From Sinotaia quadrata (taxonomy: Eukaryota > Mollusca > Gastropoda > Architaenioglossa > Viviparidae): 64,000 nucleotides of DNA. The stretch covers positions 111,325,360-111,389,359 of the forward strand of contig CM054181.1 of the NCBI GenBank assembly GCA_028829895.1, written 5' to 3'. Both the position numbers and the translations under genes were made by a program. Below, in pieces: positions 23,818-34,023 of the stretch. The notes under the pieces are model-generated. The model was not told the DNA's origin. It ran no database searches and saw nothing but the letters and a program-made list of their open reading frames with translations. How positions within the stretch are numbered: position 1 is the stretch's first letter; each line of letters opens with the position of its first letter.

Positions 23818-23883
23818 AAGCTGAATATCTGCCAGCTGTGTCTCCATTATACCTTGGAGACACAGTTGACAAATATTCAGCTT
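23818..23883 (-). other. 66-nt near-perfect hairpin
   Basis: Two 29-nt arms (23818-23846 and 23855-23883) are inverted copies around an 8-nt loop. Twenty-six positions are Watson-Crick pairs. In the - strand RNA two of the other three are G.U pairs and one is an A-C mismatch; in the + strand RNA they would be two C-A mismatches and one G.U. The pairing therefore favours a - strand transcript. Arm and loop sizes fit a microRNA precursor, but I do not recognise either arm as a known microRNA. A remnant of a palindromic mobile element is the main alternative. Confidence 0.9.
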
Positions 23884-23939
23884 ATTACACACTAACTAAT
23901 AAATGGAAAACACATACACTGAAAGGAAGTTATAAAATA

Positions 23940-25215
23940 GCATTCTCCCCACTTTCAAGGATAGAAGTGAAGGATTGGTGAACTTTTAACACTATCTGAG
24001 CGTCTTGGAACTGGACACCAAATTCCTTAAAAACACTGAGCAATTAATCTTTCTTGTTTTCTCACAGGCCAAGCACTGTATGTTTACCACATGCAACCTT
24101 ACGATGGCATAAATAATTGCACGGTTTTAAAGAAGGTGCTGTAAGTTTGATTCCATATTTCTGCTGAATGATACAGAAAACTTTTCCATGATGCACAGAA
24201 GACAAACAACCAGACACACACGCAGTTTGCAAAACGCTGTAGTTTGTTTGAAAAATGGGTCCCTGTGACCGAGATAGAAAAAGGTATTCAGAGAGTTGTG
24301 TATTAAAGAAAATGTGATGGAAAGATACAGACCAGAGTTAATCACATTTTTTAGCTGAGTGGAAATATCAAACATTAGACCTGATTGCCAAGATTGCAGA
24401 ATGATGTGATACTGCACATCTTGCACACAAACAGACAACCCCAAACCAAATACCACACTGAGAGTGAGAAAGTACCACAGAGCGTTGGGTGTGAATTTAA
24501 GAATGAAAGGAATAAAACCCATAGCCAGATTGGAAGTGATGAAGGCAATGCCCCCAGATGTCAGAAGGCAGTATGGGAAAGAAAGTAGAAATCAAGTGCC
24601 ACCAAGTGCTTGTTTTCTGTGCAATAAAGCACCACGTGCTTGTTTTCTGTGCAATAAAGCAGAACACGTAGCGTGCGACTGCAGAAGCAGGCGGGGTAAC
24701 CGAGGATGCACAGTTAGCAAAACCTCGTGAGAGGATGATCTGCAGGTCAATATGACAAGAGGGTGGGTAGAGGGGTAGGCGTTAGACTTTTTGCTCGATA
24801 CAGGGTGTAGTTTCCCCATACTTTTACATACTTGAACAAAAATCTGTACACAGGTGAAACTGTCTTGGTATCATAATCTAATATTTCATCAAACAAATTA
24901 AGAATAGCAAAGGTGTATATTGAAATGCGTTACATCACCAGTACTCGAGAAGCAGCAGTCCTGAGTCCATGTTATAAATGAATTCTAGGGTGCAGACTTG
25001 TCATTCTGCATCCTGTGTTGGAAACGTATGTAATGCAACTGGCACCCATACATGTATGTAATGGAGACACATGCAAGTAGTAAATAGAAAGATAGTCGAC
25101 AATTACCTGTAAAAGTCACTCCAATTTTAAACATCCTTTCAGCTGAGTTTAAACAATTGCAGTGAGCAGATTACACATTGAGCCACTTCCGCAAGTTTGC
25201 TGATGAGAAATGAGT
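23940..25215 (+). pseudogene. Decayed Gmr1-like gag-protease-(pre-integrase) relic
   Basis: Read across frames, the + strand aligns in order with the intact element at 52.7 kb. The blocks are: a gag start with LPTFKDRS near 23986; GQALYVYHMQP near 24068; a capsid segment near 24165-24290 (AQKTNNQTHTQFAKR, then LFEKWV); IKENVMERYRPELITF near 24310; a LAEWKYQTLDLIAKIAE block near 24355; a zinc knuckle CFLCNKAEHVACDC near 24640-24680; protease LLDTGCS near 24790; a YTGETV block near 24850; and a pre-integrase segment (SAEFKQLQ, YTLSHFRKFADEK) near 25140-25210. Several frameshifts and stops make it dead. A 30-bp duplication repeats the start of the knuckle. The pre-integrase block directly follows protease, as in the intact element, which suggests the same integrase-before-RT layout. 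RT was not found. Confidence 0.65.
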
Positions 25216-25914
25216 GACAGAAAATACTGGTTGCTTGTTTGTTTCTAAAGCGATACATCCTGAGCATTCCGGCTACCAAAATGTAATATAGTCAGCAGAT
25301 CTTTGTATAGAATACATCTTCAAAGCTAAAGAATTATGTGTATCTTTCGATCTGCAAGTATTCAGTTTTCAAGAACTAGAAAAACCTATTAGTAGTCAGC
25401 ATTCGTGACATCAAAACCGTATCTCCGATCTGAAAGAAATGTTAGGGTTGGATAACAGCAACAGCAGAGCCAAGGATCACGGGATAAAATAAGATGCAAA
25501 TGAAAATGTAAATTAGCTTTACACACCAGGGGAAAAAAAATCATGTAAACTTTCGAAGTGGGCGGGGGGGTGAGAGGATTGTTTTATTGCTGCAATCCAA
25601 AATTATATTTTCTCAAATGTTCCTAAGTACTAGGAGCGTTTAAAATTTGCTACCCTTATGCTAGCAGTTGAAATTTTAAAAAACGCCAAACGTTGAATGG
25701 TGTGCAAAGGCTGCTTGTTATTTAAATTTAATTTTTTTTTTTAAAAAAAAAAAGGATGTTCTAGAGTGTCTATCGTTACAAAAAATATACGAATCCGTGT
25801 AAAAGATTATGCTTAAAACTGATTCTGCCACGCTAGCAAACATTTATTATTCACATGCATATAAGCGTTTGTTAATCACTAAATCTAAAAACAAATTGTC
25901 TAACAGCGAAGTGT
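25216..25914. other. Unassigned DNA after the relic
   Basis: May contain unrecognisable remains of the relic. It includes a poly-G patch (25560-25572) and a T-run/A-run inverted pair (25732-25753). No integrase core motif was found. Confidence 0.35.
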
Positions 25915-26272
25915 ATCTGTTATAAATCGTGATTAAGTCATTATTTGCTAAAAAGTGTGTTACATAATCAAATTATGAAAAGTCCCACATTCATGCAAAT
26001 TGTGTGTATGTTTCAATTGCAGTTTAACGTTGATCATTAACGTTATCCGATCTGAAGTGTCCCTGTGCGACTTTTTCGAGTTGGAGGACGGGAGGGCTGG
26101 CGGTAGGGAAGGTCGCACCAGTTTGATACACACCCTCAAACCTCCGACATCTTTTGCGCATTTTCCTTATTAATTCATTCGTTATAAATCGTGATTTAAG
26201 TCACGATTTGCTAAAAATCATATGTCACATAATAAAATTATGTAAAATCCCACAATGCAATGAAGTACACAA
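25915..26272 (+). repeat. Diverged ~90-bp direct repeats flanking dispersed repeat copy B
   Basis: 25915-26006 and 26182-26272 share TTATAAATCGTGATT, ATTTGCTAAAAA, ACATAATNAAATTATG and ATCCCACA in order, about 266 bp apart. The second copy contains a perfect 9-bp inverted repeat, AAATCGTGA / TCACGATTT. Confidence 0.7.
26008..26155 (+). repeat. Dispersed repeat, copy B
   Basis: Counterpart of 12935-13107, sharing GATCTGAAGTG, a TTCGAGTTGGAG block, GGGAGGGCTGGCGG and AAGGTCGCACC. Preceded by TTTCAATTGCAG, a splice-acceptor-like string at the same relative position as in copy A. Confidence 0.6.
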
Positions 26273-26984
26273 ATAATATTTCAATACTTTAGATCGCTCA
26301 TTTTCAAGGGCGTGAAGGAATGCACGAAAGGAATTAAGTAATTATTTCTAAAACATAATATAAAAGATATGATTTCTTTAATATTTGGATTTAGACTGTA
26401 AACTTAATAAATATTGTATTTAGTAATGACTAATTTAACTTTACTTTGAATAAAATATTTAATGTGTGCATAGATTTAGCTATAAAATGAAGGGAGCTAA
26501 CGCATGTGTAAGTACTTTGCATAATTTTGTGCATATTGCGTTCTGTTGAAGAAAATATTTATGTGTTTCTGGGTTTTTAATGTCAAACTGAGGAAGACTT
26601 AAAAAGAATGGATTTGTTTCACTTTTATTAACTAATCAAACTTATTGCTGAAGTGGCAGTCACATATATCGACTGTAATAAATTGTTTCTTTCCTCCGTT
26701 TCATTTCTTGCTTTCTTTCTGACAGTGGTGCGAGAAGTTGGTTTTCATGGGAATGATTTAGAAGAGTGCGTACCGCAAGCACACGCACATGAAATACATA
26801 TAAAAATTAATATCAACCCACTAATTCGCTTGCAGTCGTTATATATTCTTGGGTGAATCTTTATATCGTTATTGAAATCCCCGTTAATTGTTAACATACT
26901 CACGTTTTCTTTGTACCTGCCATTGTCTCTGAAGGGGAGGGGGGCTCTGACATTTTAAATCTTTATGATACTGTGTTTCTTTTT
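26273..26984. other. Unassigned AT-rich intergenic DNA
   Basis: The frame at 26653-26856 has a hydrophobic start but no recognisable family. Nothing else seen. Confidence 0.4.
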
Positions 26985-27355
26985 GTATTGATTGACATTG
27001 TATTATTTGACTGTCTTCACTGTTGTATTGTTTGACTGTGATTTTTAGTGTTTGACTGTTCTTCACTGTTGTATTGTTTGATGTTGTATTCTTTGCCTGT
27101 TCTTCACTGTTGTATTGTTTGATGTTGTATTGTTTGACTGTTCTTCACTGTTGTATTGTTTGATGTTGTATTGTTTGACTGTTCTTCACTTTGTTGTATT
27201 ATTTGATGCTGTATTCTTTGACACTGCTCTTCACTGTTGTATTGTTTTATTTGTATTATTTGACACTGTTCTTCTATGTTGTATTATTTGTGTTGTACTG
27301 TTTGAAAGTGTTCTTCACTGTTGTATTATTTGATGCTGTACTGTTTGACCCTGTT
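26985..27355 (+). repeat. ~41-bp imperfect minisatellite
   Basis: About nine copies built from TTGTATTGTTTGA and CTGTTCTTCACTG modules with variable spacing. Confidence 0.9.
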
Positions 27356-28080
27356 GAGAAATCCTGTTCTAACCTAATGTTGCTGTAACCTTTAGGACCT
27401 ATCATTATAGGTAACCAAAATTACAAGCTCATTTCAATAATTAATTACAAATATGTAATATTTCAAAATTTTCAATTAACTGTATTCTTACTGATGCATC
27501 CCTTTTTAAATTTACAACTTTTAAAATGAATAGATTATTTTCCTTTTTAAAATAATTACGAACCTAGATTAAAGTCTGCAGTGAGCGATAACGTCAAATA
27601 TTCCTTGAAGAATGAACAACAGAACCCATACAAGCAAGAACGGCTAGGTCTTGTAGCGAAAGAACTCTAGCAGAGCGAGTGTAGAAGTTTCTGACACCGC
27701 CCCATGGGTGGCTCGCCTCGTGATCATAGTAGAATCAACCAATATTGATAAAAACAAAGATGTAACAATTAATGAGAATATGTGACACTTAGCTACATGC
27801 TAGTATGTCCGTATCCGACAAACAAAAATATTTTTGTACCACTTCGACATGAAAACTTTTAATACTTTTAAAAATAATTTTAGGAAGTGTCAGTGTGGAA
27901 GATGTGAAGGTCATGCGTTGATGTACCCGTCTGTGCACATTTTAATCTTCCTCATGAATTTGCTTACTGATCGTGATTTAAACTGAAAAATCTTCAAGGA
28001 AATATTTCATCAGTGCTAACAAATTGTTGCAAACATCTTAGTGGCATGTTGCATTCAATGCAAAAAGCAGGATATGTTGT

Positions 28081-28082
<2 letters not shown>
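27356..28082. other. Unassigned intergenic DNA
   Basis: No frame or RNA gene that I can support. Confidence 0.45.
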
Positions 28083-28138
<56 letters not shown>

Positions 28139-28265
28139 ATTATTAGTGTATGATTATATATATCTATATTGCTTTATTATGCCTCTTTCCACGACTTCTG
28201 TTTGACTGTCGGTTGTGATCCAAGGTCTCGGAATCTTGTAAGATTCTGGGAGATTATTATTATTA

Positions 28266-28296
<31 letters not shown>
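28083..28296. repeat. GT and TTA microsatellites
   Basis: (GT)n at 28083-28134 and (TTA)n at 28252-28296, with unique sequence between. Confidence 0.95.
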
Positions 28297-29090
28297 ATGC
28301 ATACATACTTTGTTAAGAGTAGAAAGCATTACATGTTTCGATATACAATTATTTTATAATGTAAGTGATTGAGATAGTCACTGTAACATACAATAGTATT
28401 ACTTTGGCAAGGGTTTCGAAGTTAGCGATGCAAACCCCATCAAAATATATTGATTAATCAGTGTTCCACTTTAACAAATTTTGCATATTAACTATGTATT
28501 GCTTTTCATATAAGAAATACTGTTTGTGAAAAATTAAATCTAGGCGCATTGCTTGATATTTTAAACGATAAATAAATTTGATTGTGGCAAAAATACATCT
28601 ATCTATAAACGACAACAGGACTTTAAATATAAATGTATAAATACTACTGTGCGGCATATTAAAGATGGGAGACAATTCATGAACAATATTATAGTCTGTT
28701 TATAACTGTGAGTTGTTTCCCTTACGTTGTGATTAAAAATTGTTTAAACGCGTTTGAAGCAATTGCATCGAATTAATACTTTGCAATGACAATTCTAGCT
28801 GCATCTTATTTATCCAAATGTACAATTGTTTTACACAATATGGCAAATATTTAATTGTAATTCATGAACCTCCTTAATGAGGATCAGTTTTTACAGCTGT
28901 CTGATCGCTACACGGAATATAACAAAGCGTGACAGAGTATGTTTCAGCAGAATCTATAGAGATTACTTAATTCGGTTAAATACGTAGGCTACATGTATGC
29001 GGGTTAAATATTTGAGTTTATCCTTATTTTTATATATGTACACACAAAACCTAAATCTGACCACGGAAGGGAAACTATATTGTTTTTTTT
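28297..29090. other. Unassigned AT-rich intergenic DNA
   Basis: The - strand frame at 28454-28675 is AT-driven and unrecognised. Confidence 0.45.
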
Positions 29091-29107
29091 AAAAAAAAAA
29101 AAAAAAA
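29091..29107 (-). terminator. Pol III terminator of tRNA-Cys copy 1
   Basis: Seventeen A residues on the + strand give a T17 run two bases after the mature tRNA end on the - strand. Confidence 0.85.
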
Positions 29108-29108
29108 T

Positions 29109-29180
29109 AGGGGACACCCGGGTTCGAACCGGGGACCTCTCGATCTGCAGTCGAATGCTCTACCACTGAGCTATATCCCC
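29109..29180 (-). tRNA. tRNA-Cys (anticodon GCA), copy 1
   Basis: The 72-nt gene folds as a standard cloverleaf: acceptor GGGGATA with TGTCCCC, D arm GCTC-AGTGGTA-GAGC, anticodon loop CTGCAGA (GCA, Cys), and T arm CCCGG-TTCGAAC-CCGGG. The discriminator base is T (U73), a known identity element for cysteinyl-tRNA synthetase. No intron and no encoded CCA, as expected for a nuclear eukaryotic gene. The internal A box (TAGCTCAGTGG) and B box (GGTTCGAACCC) are intact, and a T17 terminator follows. Probably functional. Confidence 0.96.
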
Positions 29181-29352
29181 ATACTTAAATATTGTTTCCC
29201 TTTATTAATAATACTCAAACTATTCGTAGACCGCTATGTGTTTATTATAGTAAAACTGATTTAGTGATTAGTAATGTTTGTACATTATGTCCTATATAAC
29301 TTTGCGAGGTATATATATTTTAAGTATCATCGTTAACTTATTTGACTTTACC

Positions 29353-29604
29353 TCAGCCCCTAAAATCTAAACATTTTTCTCTTTCCGAGTGTTTGATATC
29401 TTCATCTTCTCTAATGATATTAGTTCGATCAGCTTCTATAAATAGCAACTCAGATATCAGTGAGCTATATGTACATGGAGAGGATCGACTTGCAATAATA
29501 ACAAGTTCTGCCGATGTGTCGCTAACGGAAGTTTCAGTGCGACCATTTTGAGAATACCAACCTAACATAACAATGCTGAAGACTACGTGTTGGAAAACAT
29601 TCAT
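29353..29604 (-). CDS. Hypothetical secreted-peptide-like frame, 83 codons
   Basis: The - strand frame starts MNVFQHVVFSIVMLGWYS, a plausible signal peptide, followed by an acidic, Ser/Thr-rich segment (TSVSDTSAEL, then a run ending IREDEDIKHSEREK). It closes with KCLDFRG and a stop; just after it is GAG|GTAAAG, a possible splice donor, so it could also be part of a longer exon. Composition looks more protein-like than neighbouring AT-rich frames. No family recognised. It sits 170 bp from the tRNA gene. Chance cannot be excluded. Confidence 0.25.
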   Translation of the reverse strand: MNVFQHVVFSIVMLGWYSQNGRTETSVSDTSAELVIIASRSSPCTYSSLISELLFIEADRTNIIREDEDIKHSEREKCLDFRG

Positions 29605-29918
29605 TATTTTAAGAAATATGCCTTTGTTAACATTGTAAATTTAATCGTATTAGTTTATTATAATAATTTTTGTTTTTAGTATTGGGTTAGGATAAAATCT
29701 TTTCATTCTTGAATTAAATTGTAACATTACACTTACAGTTACAGAGTACAATCAATTAAATGACGTCAACAATAGTTTGCCATTAAAACAACTTTGTTGA
29801 AAAAAAATCTGACCAATGGTTTTGTTTTAATTCGTATGTATTTCAGGTTTGTTATTTTGTTTTTTCAAAATCGAAGTATTTACCACACATTCTTTATCTA
29901 CCGATATGTGAGGTGGGT
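29605..29918. other. Unassigned AT-rich DNA
   Basis: No feature seen. Confidence 0.45.
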
Positions 29919-29950
29919 GTGGGTGTGGTGTGGGTGTGGTTGGGTGAGTG

Positions 29951-29994
<44 letters not shown>
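29919..29994. repeat. GGTGTG patch and GA microsatellite
   Basis: G-rich GTGGGTGTGGT repeats followed by (GA)n at 29954-29994. Confidence 0.95.
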
Positions 29995-29997
<3 letters not shown>

Positions 29998-31105
29998 GTT
30001 TCCTCTATCACTATTGAAAGTTTAGTGCAGTTATATGTGGAGAAAAACAACAGTGCTATAAACAATGTGCTGAGAATAATTCATTATTAATAAAATGTGC
30101 CTACATGCACATACATTTGATAATATGTTTATATAAATTATAGAGAGTATATTTTTCTCAACGTAAAGAATATATGTGAGACAGAATATATGTACATGAA
30201 ATTTACTAAAAATAGATATGCTAAATATAATTTCTCTTCATATTATTTTTTCTAACAACATTCATTGCTCATGGAAATAATTACTATTGTTTCAGAATGG
30301 GTTCCAGTTTGGCATTTCAGTTTTGACGTTTCAGTTGGCATTTCAGTTGATGCTGAGTTCTATGGCTATTGAGCTAAGAACCTAACGCCAAGGTGCACTA
30401 TTCATGCGAGACAAGTTGAGTGAAGTCCAGCATCGGCCAACGTATTCAACGATGGACTGTTGATATGTAAGTTGTGGAAGGACCCTTCCTCCAACTGATG
30501 ATACAGATAAGTGGGTGTCTGACAAACTCTGAGATCAGAATTCGTGTTACGACCCATATAAACATTCAAAGACAGAATAGGTGGTCTGAATGACTTGTTG
30601 TGTTCTTACCTATCTGATAGTCTAATTAACATCCTTTTCATGATCCTATCTTACTTTCATAGTATCCAAGATTTTGAGACTACAAATGACTAGCTTGTAA
30701 CGAACTCTAAAATCTTACTGTTTTTGTCCCGTGTAATAGGTCTGAAGTCAAAGGGTGTGCCCTAAAGGTGAAGGACTTATAAAGGTAAAAGGTAAGGGCA
30801 GGCAGCACGTATTGCTCTTTCTCAATTCAAGTAGTTCATTAGCATCAATGCGTTTCACTGTACATCATGTGAACTTAGTTGTTCGTAATCATTGTAAGTT
30901 GTGGAGTCAGTGGCAAGAAGGGTAACAGGTGTAGCCATTACATTTTTTCTTGCAAGTGTGATTTACTGCATTGTTGTCAGTCTGGTCTCGTTGATTCATA
31001 GACACAGCTATGACTTGTGTCGCCGAAATCACAAAGTGGAAAAATATGCCCCGGCAGGATGGGGGTGGGGGCAGTAACAGGAAAATAAAACACAAGTTTA
31101 GCTAT
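29995..31105. other. Unassigned intergenic DNA
   Basis: Short internal duplications (TTTCAGTT at 30316-30350). No gene or RNA that I can support. Confidence 0.45.
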
Positions 31106-31108
31106 GAA

Positions 31109-31318
31109 TAAATGTTTCTTGAGGACAAGTTAACAGGAAATGACCAAAGAAAAAATATCACAAATTCTATATATGCATGTGATATACATTTATGTATAAA
31201 GGGCCATGAATGTCTTTATATCATGTTTCTTGAGGACAAGTTAACAGGAAACGACCAAAGGAAAAATATCACAAATTCTATATATGCATGTGAAGAGCCA
31301 TGAATGTCTTTTTATCAT
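31109..31318 (+). repeat. ~110-bp tandem duplication
   Basis: Both copies contain TGTTTCTTGAGGACAAGTTA, the AAATATCACAAATTCTATAT block and GCCATGAATGTCTTT. The first has an extra 18 bp before GGGCCATG. The 63-codon frame across it repeats itself and is not treated as a gene. Confidence 0.95.
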
Positions 31319-31484
31319 GTTTTTTGTGTCTTACTGTTTAGGCCTTCTCGCTATGATTGGTCTGAAAGGTTTAGTTAAATGGTTTTAAAATAATAATAAA
31401 AATAATAATAAAAACAAAATAATAACCATTTTATTATTGCTGTAAGACGTTAACCTTCATGTGTTTGTTTGCCTCAGTTAATGT

Positions 31485-32035
31485 CATGCTGATCTGTCAG
31501 ATGATCCATCCAGCTAATAGGTTCGACTGATGCATCAGATGATCCGTTGGACTGATCCATTGGATGATCTCTCAGGTTATTCGTTGGTTGATCTGTCTGA
31601 CTGATCCATCAGACTGATATGTCAAATGATCAATCGGATGATCCATCAGACTGATTGGTCGAACTGATCCATTGTATGATCAATCAGATGATCCATTGGA
31701 CTGACTGTCGGATGATCCATCCGATCGTCCTATCAGTTAGACTGATGCATCGGATGATCATTCAGATGATCTGATGGACTGATTGGTTGGATTGATCCAT
31801 CAGATGATCTATCAGACTGTTGATTTGGATATCCGTCTGACTGATCCATCAGACAGTTCGGTCAGACTGAGTGAACAGATGATCCATAGGACTGATCCTA
31901 CAGATGATCTATCAGATGATCTGTCAGACTGATTCATTATATGATCGATCAGGTGATCCATTGGACTGATCTTTTGGATCTGTTATACTAATCCATCGGA
32001 TTATTCATCAGACTGATCTGTTGGACTGTTGTATG
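31485..32035. repeat. Degenerate GATC-rich minisatellite
   Basis: Scrambled modules GATGATCCATC, GACTGATC and GGATGATC with no fixed period, rich in GATC palindromes. Origin is probably a 10-12-bp unit that has mutated heavily. Confidence 0.85.
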
Positions 32036-32337
32036 ATGGGAAAATATTCCCACATATATATTATATAAATTTTCATTTTTTGTAGGATGAGTGCGTATTG
32101 CGTCCTGTTTACAGAGAAGGGAAGCCCTGAAATGAATGAGAGACATGTGTGGAAGATATAGGGACTGGCGTTTGATGTCTGCGGTGTTTGAAGTCTGCGA
32201 GCGCGGCGGTCAGTGTGTGGTCAGTGTGTACGCTTAGCGGGTGGTTAGAGTTGTTAGAGGGACATAATCATCTTAGAGCTAATGAATTGAACAGGTCAGA
32301 AGCTGGTCTAAGCAGGGTAATAAAAACCACAGTGAAA

Positions 32338-32450
32338 ATGTTATCTTCACTACTTCCTGAAAAATCGTCTGAGGGTGACGACTGGAAAAGGGTAGTCCGC
32401 CCCAAAACAACACTGGGTCGTATTGAGAGAAGAAAACCCTGGCTATATAG
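32338..32450 (+). CDS. Candidate 5' coding exon, unknown product
   Basis: ATG at 32338 (context AAAATG) starts MLSSLLPEKSSEGDDWKRVV, then continues RPKTTLGRIERRKPWLYR up to TATATAG|GTAAAAAC at 32450/32451, a fair splice donor. Without splicing the frame stops one codon later. The 150 bp upstream are GC-richer than their surroundings, with GCGAGCGCGGCGG near 32198, and a TATATAAAT lies near 32059-32067. Charged, hydrophilic sequence; no family recognised. An in-frame upstream ATG at 32188 would extend it by 50 codons. Confidence 0.28.
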
Positions 32451-33945
32451 GTAAAAACGTCTTTGTATTTGTGTGAATGGTTAAGTTTTATTAGGATGTT
32501 ATATACTATGTTTTATTTATGAATATATTAATATTCTTCCTTTCAGAGGCCTATGCCAAACTTAGTAATTATTAATCGAGCACTGGACTGGACACTTAGG
32601 CTTTGCAATTGTTTGTGTTGCAGGTTTTTTTCTTGTTATTGTGTATTCTCGGCTGCTCGTTTATAGCTGCCTGTTGTTTGCCTGTGTGGCCATTCTACTT
32701 GTCCCGGCTGAATTGGGACGTGCCGACCTATTGGCTGGCAAAATTCAAGTCTACCAGACTGACGTCATTCAATACATAAGCTAAGTTCCCATCTGGAACG
32801 TGATTTCAGTACAAATGAACTGGCTTAGGATGAACTGAATTTTCTAAATCTTGTTAACTTTTCCTTTTATTAAATTTCTTGTTATTATTTTAAAACGCGT
32901 GTTTGTTAGTTCTATCGTTATTTTCGTAATTCAAGTGATAATGTAATGAGTATGTCTTGTCCTCTGTTCGTTAATTGTGATCATTATAAATATATATTAT
33001 TCATAAACATTAAATCTCAGCTGAATCTGAGTTGGGGGCGGAGCCAAATTGGCGACGTACCAGTATATCAGCGTAACAGTTGCAGATATACATATTTAAC
33101 CAGTGACCCATGCTCTGCACCGGCACTTGTAGATGTCTTGTATCATAGCTAATTATACATAGTTGGTATAAGTCATTATTACAAAGTCACCCCAGAGTAA
33201 AGCGGCGACATGGACTGATCCATTATTCGGTGATGTACCTATTGTGCACGTGCAGATACCATCATCACTAAGTTGTCTCCTCTATGGAGAGTGGGTTAAG
33301 AGAGATGAGAGTGGGTACGGGGAGATACAAGTTATCTCCCTTAATGGAGGCGAAGGGTTGAGGTGCACTGAACAGGTGACGTTGCTGGCGAAATATTTCT
33401 TTTCAGTGAACAGAACAAGTGGACACTGACATATGGAACAAGTTGCATAATTTAACAAATTGCTAAAACATATGAATGAGTGACCGAGCGAAGATAGCCA
33501 GTTGGTGGAGTGCTACCAAGTTGGTGGAAGGCAGTAGAGCTATTGGAGTAGACTCAGTAGAGGGTTGGGGGCTGGGCGAGGGAAGATGAAGAGAATAGCT
33601 TTGTTGGGGAAAAAGTGAACTGCACGGTTTGTTTTCGTCAGTTCAATTCTGTCACGTGCTAAGGGTGGGTCATTTCCATTGACAGTTTTGTGTTTCAATG
33701 CTTTAAATTTGTTGTGATACCTCTTGGATGGTTGTGTGAACTAGTAGGCTTGTTTGACTTGTGTATGAATGCTTAAAGTTGCGTTTTTATTCTTTTGTAT
33801 TGGCTAGTGGATTGGTATGTTTGTTGCAGTACTTAAAGTTAATTTGGTAGTCTCTGGCTTTGGTAGAGTCATTGTCAAGATAAAGCGGTTTTGGTTCTAA
33901 AACAAGGTGAGTAACTGTTTGGAGGAGGGGTGTCCGAGTTAAAAA
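32451..33945. other. Unassigned intergenic DNA
   Basis: Short frames at 32946-33429 have no recognisable domain. TTGGCGACG near 33050 and GCGGCGACA near 33201 resemble strings often seen just after LTRs, but I found no paired LTR. Confidence 0.4.
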
Positions 33946-33951
33946 GAACAA
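33940..33951 (-). terminator. Pol III terminator of tRNA-Cys copy 2
   Basis: On the - strand, TTTGTTCTTTTT follows the tRNA, ending in a five-T run. Confidence 0.7.
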
Positions 33952-34023
33952 AGGGGACACCCGGGTTTGAACCGGGGACCTCTCGATCTGCAGTCGAATG
34001 CTCTACCACTGAGCTATATCCCC
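33952..34023 (-). tRNA. tRNA-Cys (anticodon GCA), copy 2
   Basis: Identical to the copy at 29109-29180 except for one T-loop base (TTCAAAC instead of TTCGAAC), which stays a purine and keeps a valid B box. Same strand, same U73 and same 72-nt length. The flanks differ completely from copy 1, so this is not a recent duplication of a longer segment. Likely functional. Confidence 0.95.

Noticed and set aside
24127..24522. 131-codon - strand frame
   Set aside because: Antisense shadow of the gag relic on the + strand, which aligns with the intact element.
33040..33210. TTGGCGACG and GCGGCGACA strings as LTR/primer-site borders
   Set aside because: No second LTR copy, no matching tRNA end that I could identify, and no pol sequence nearby.
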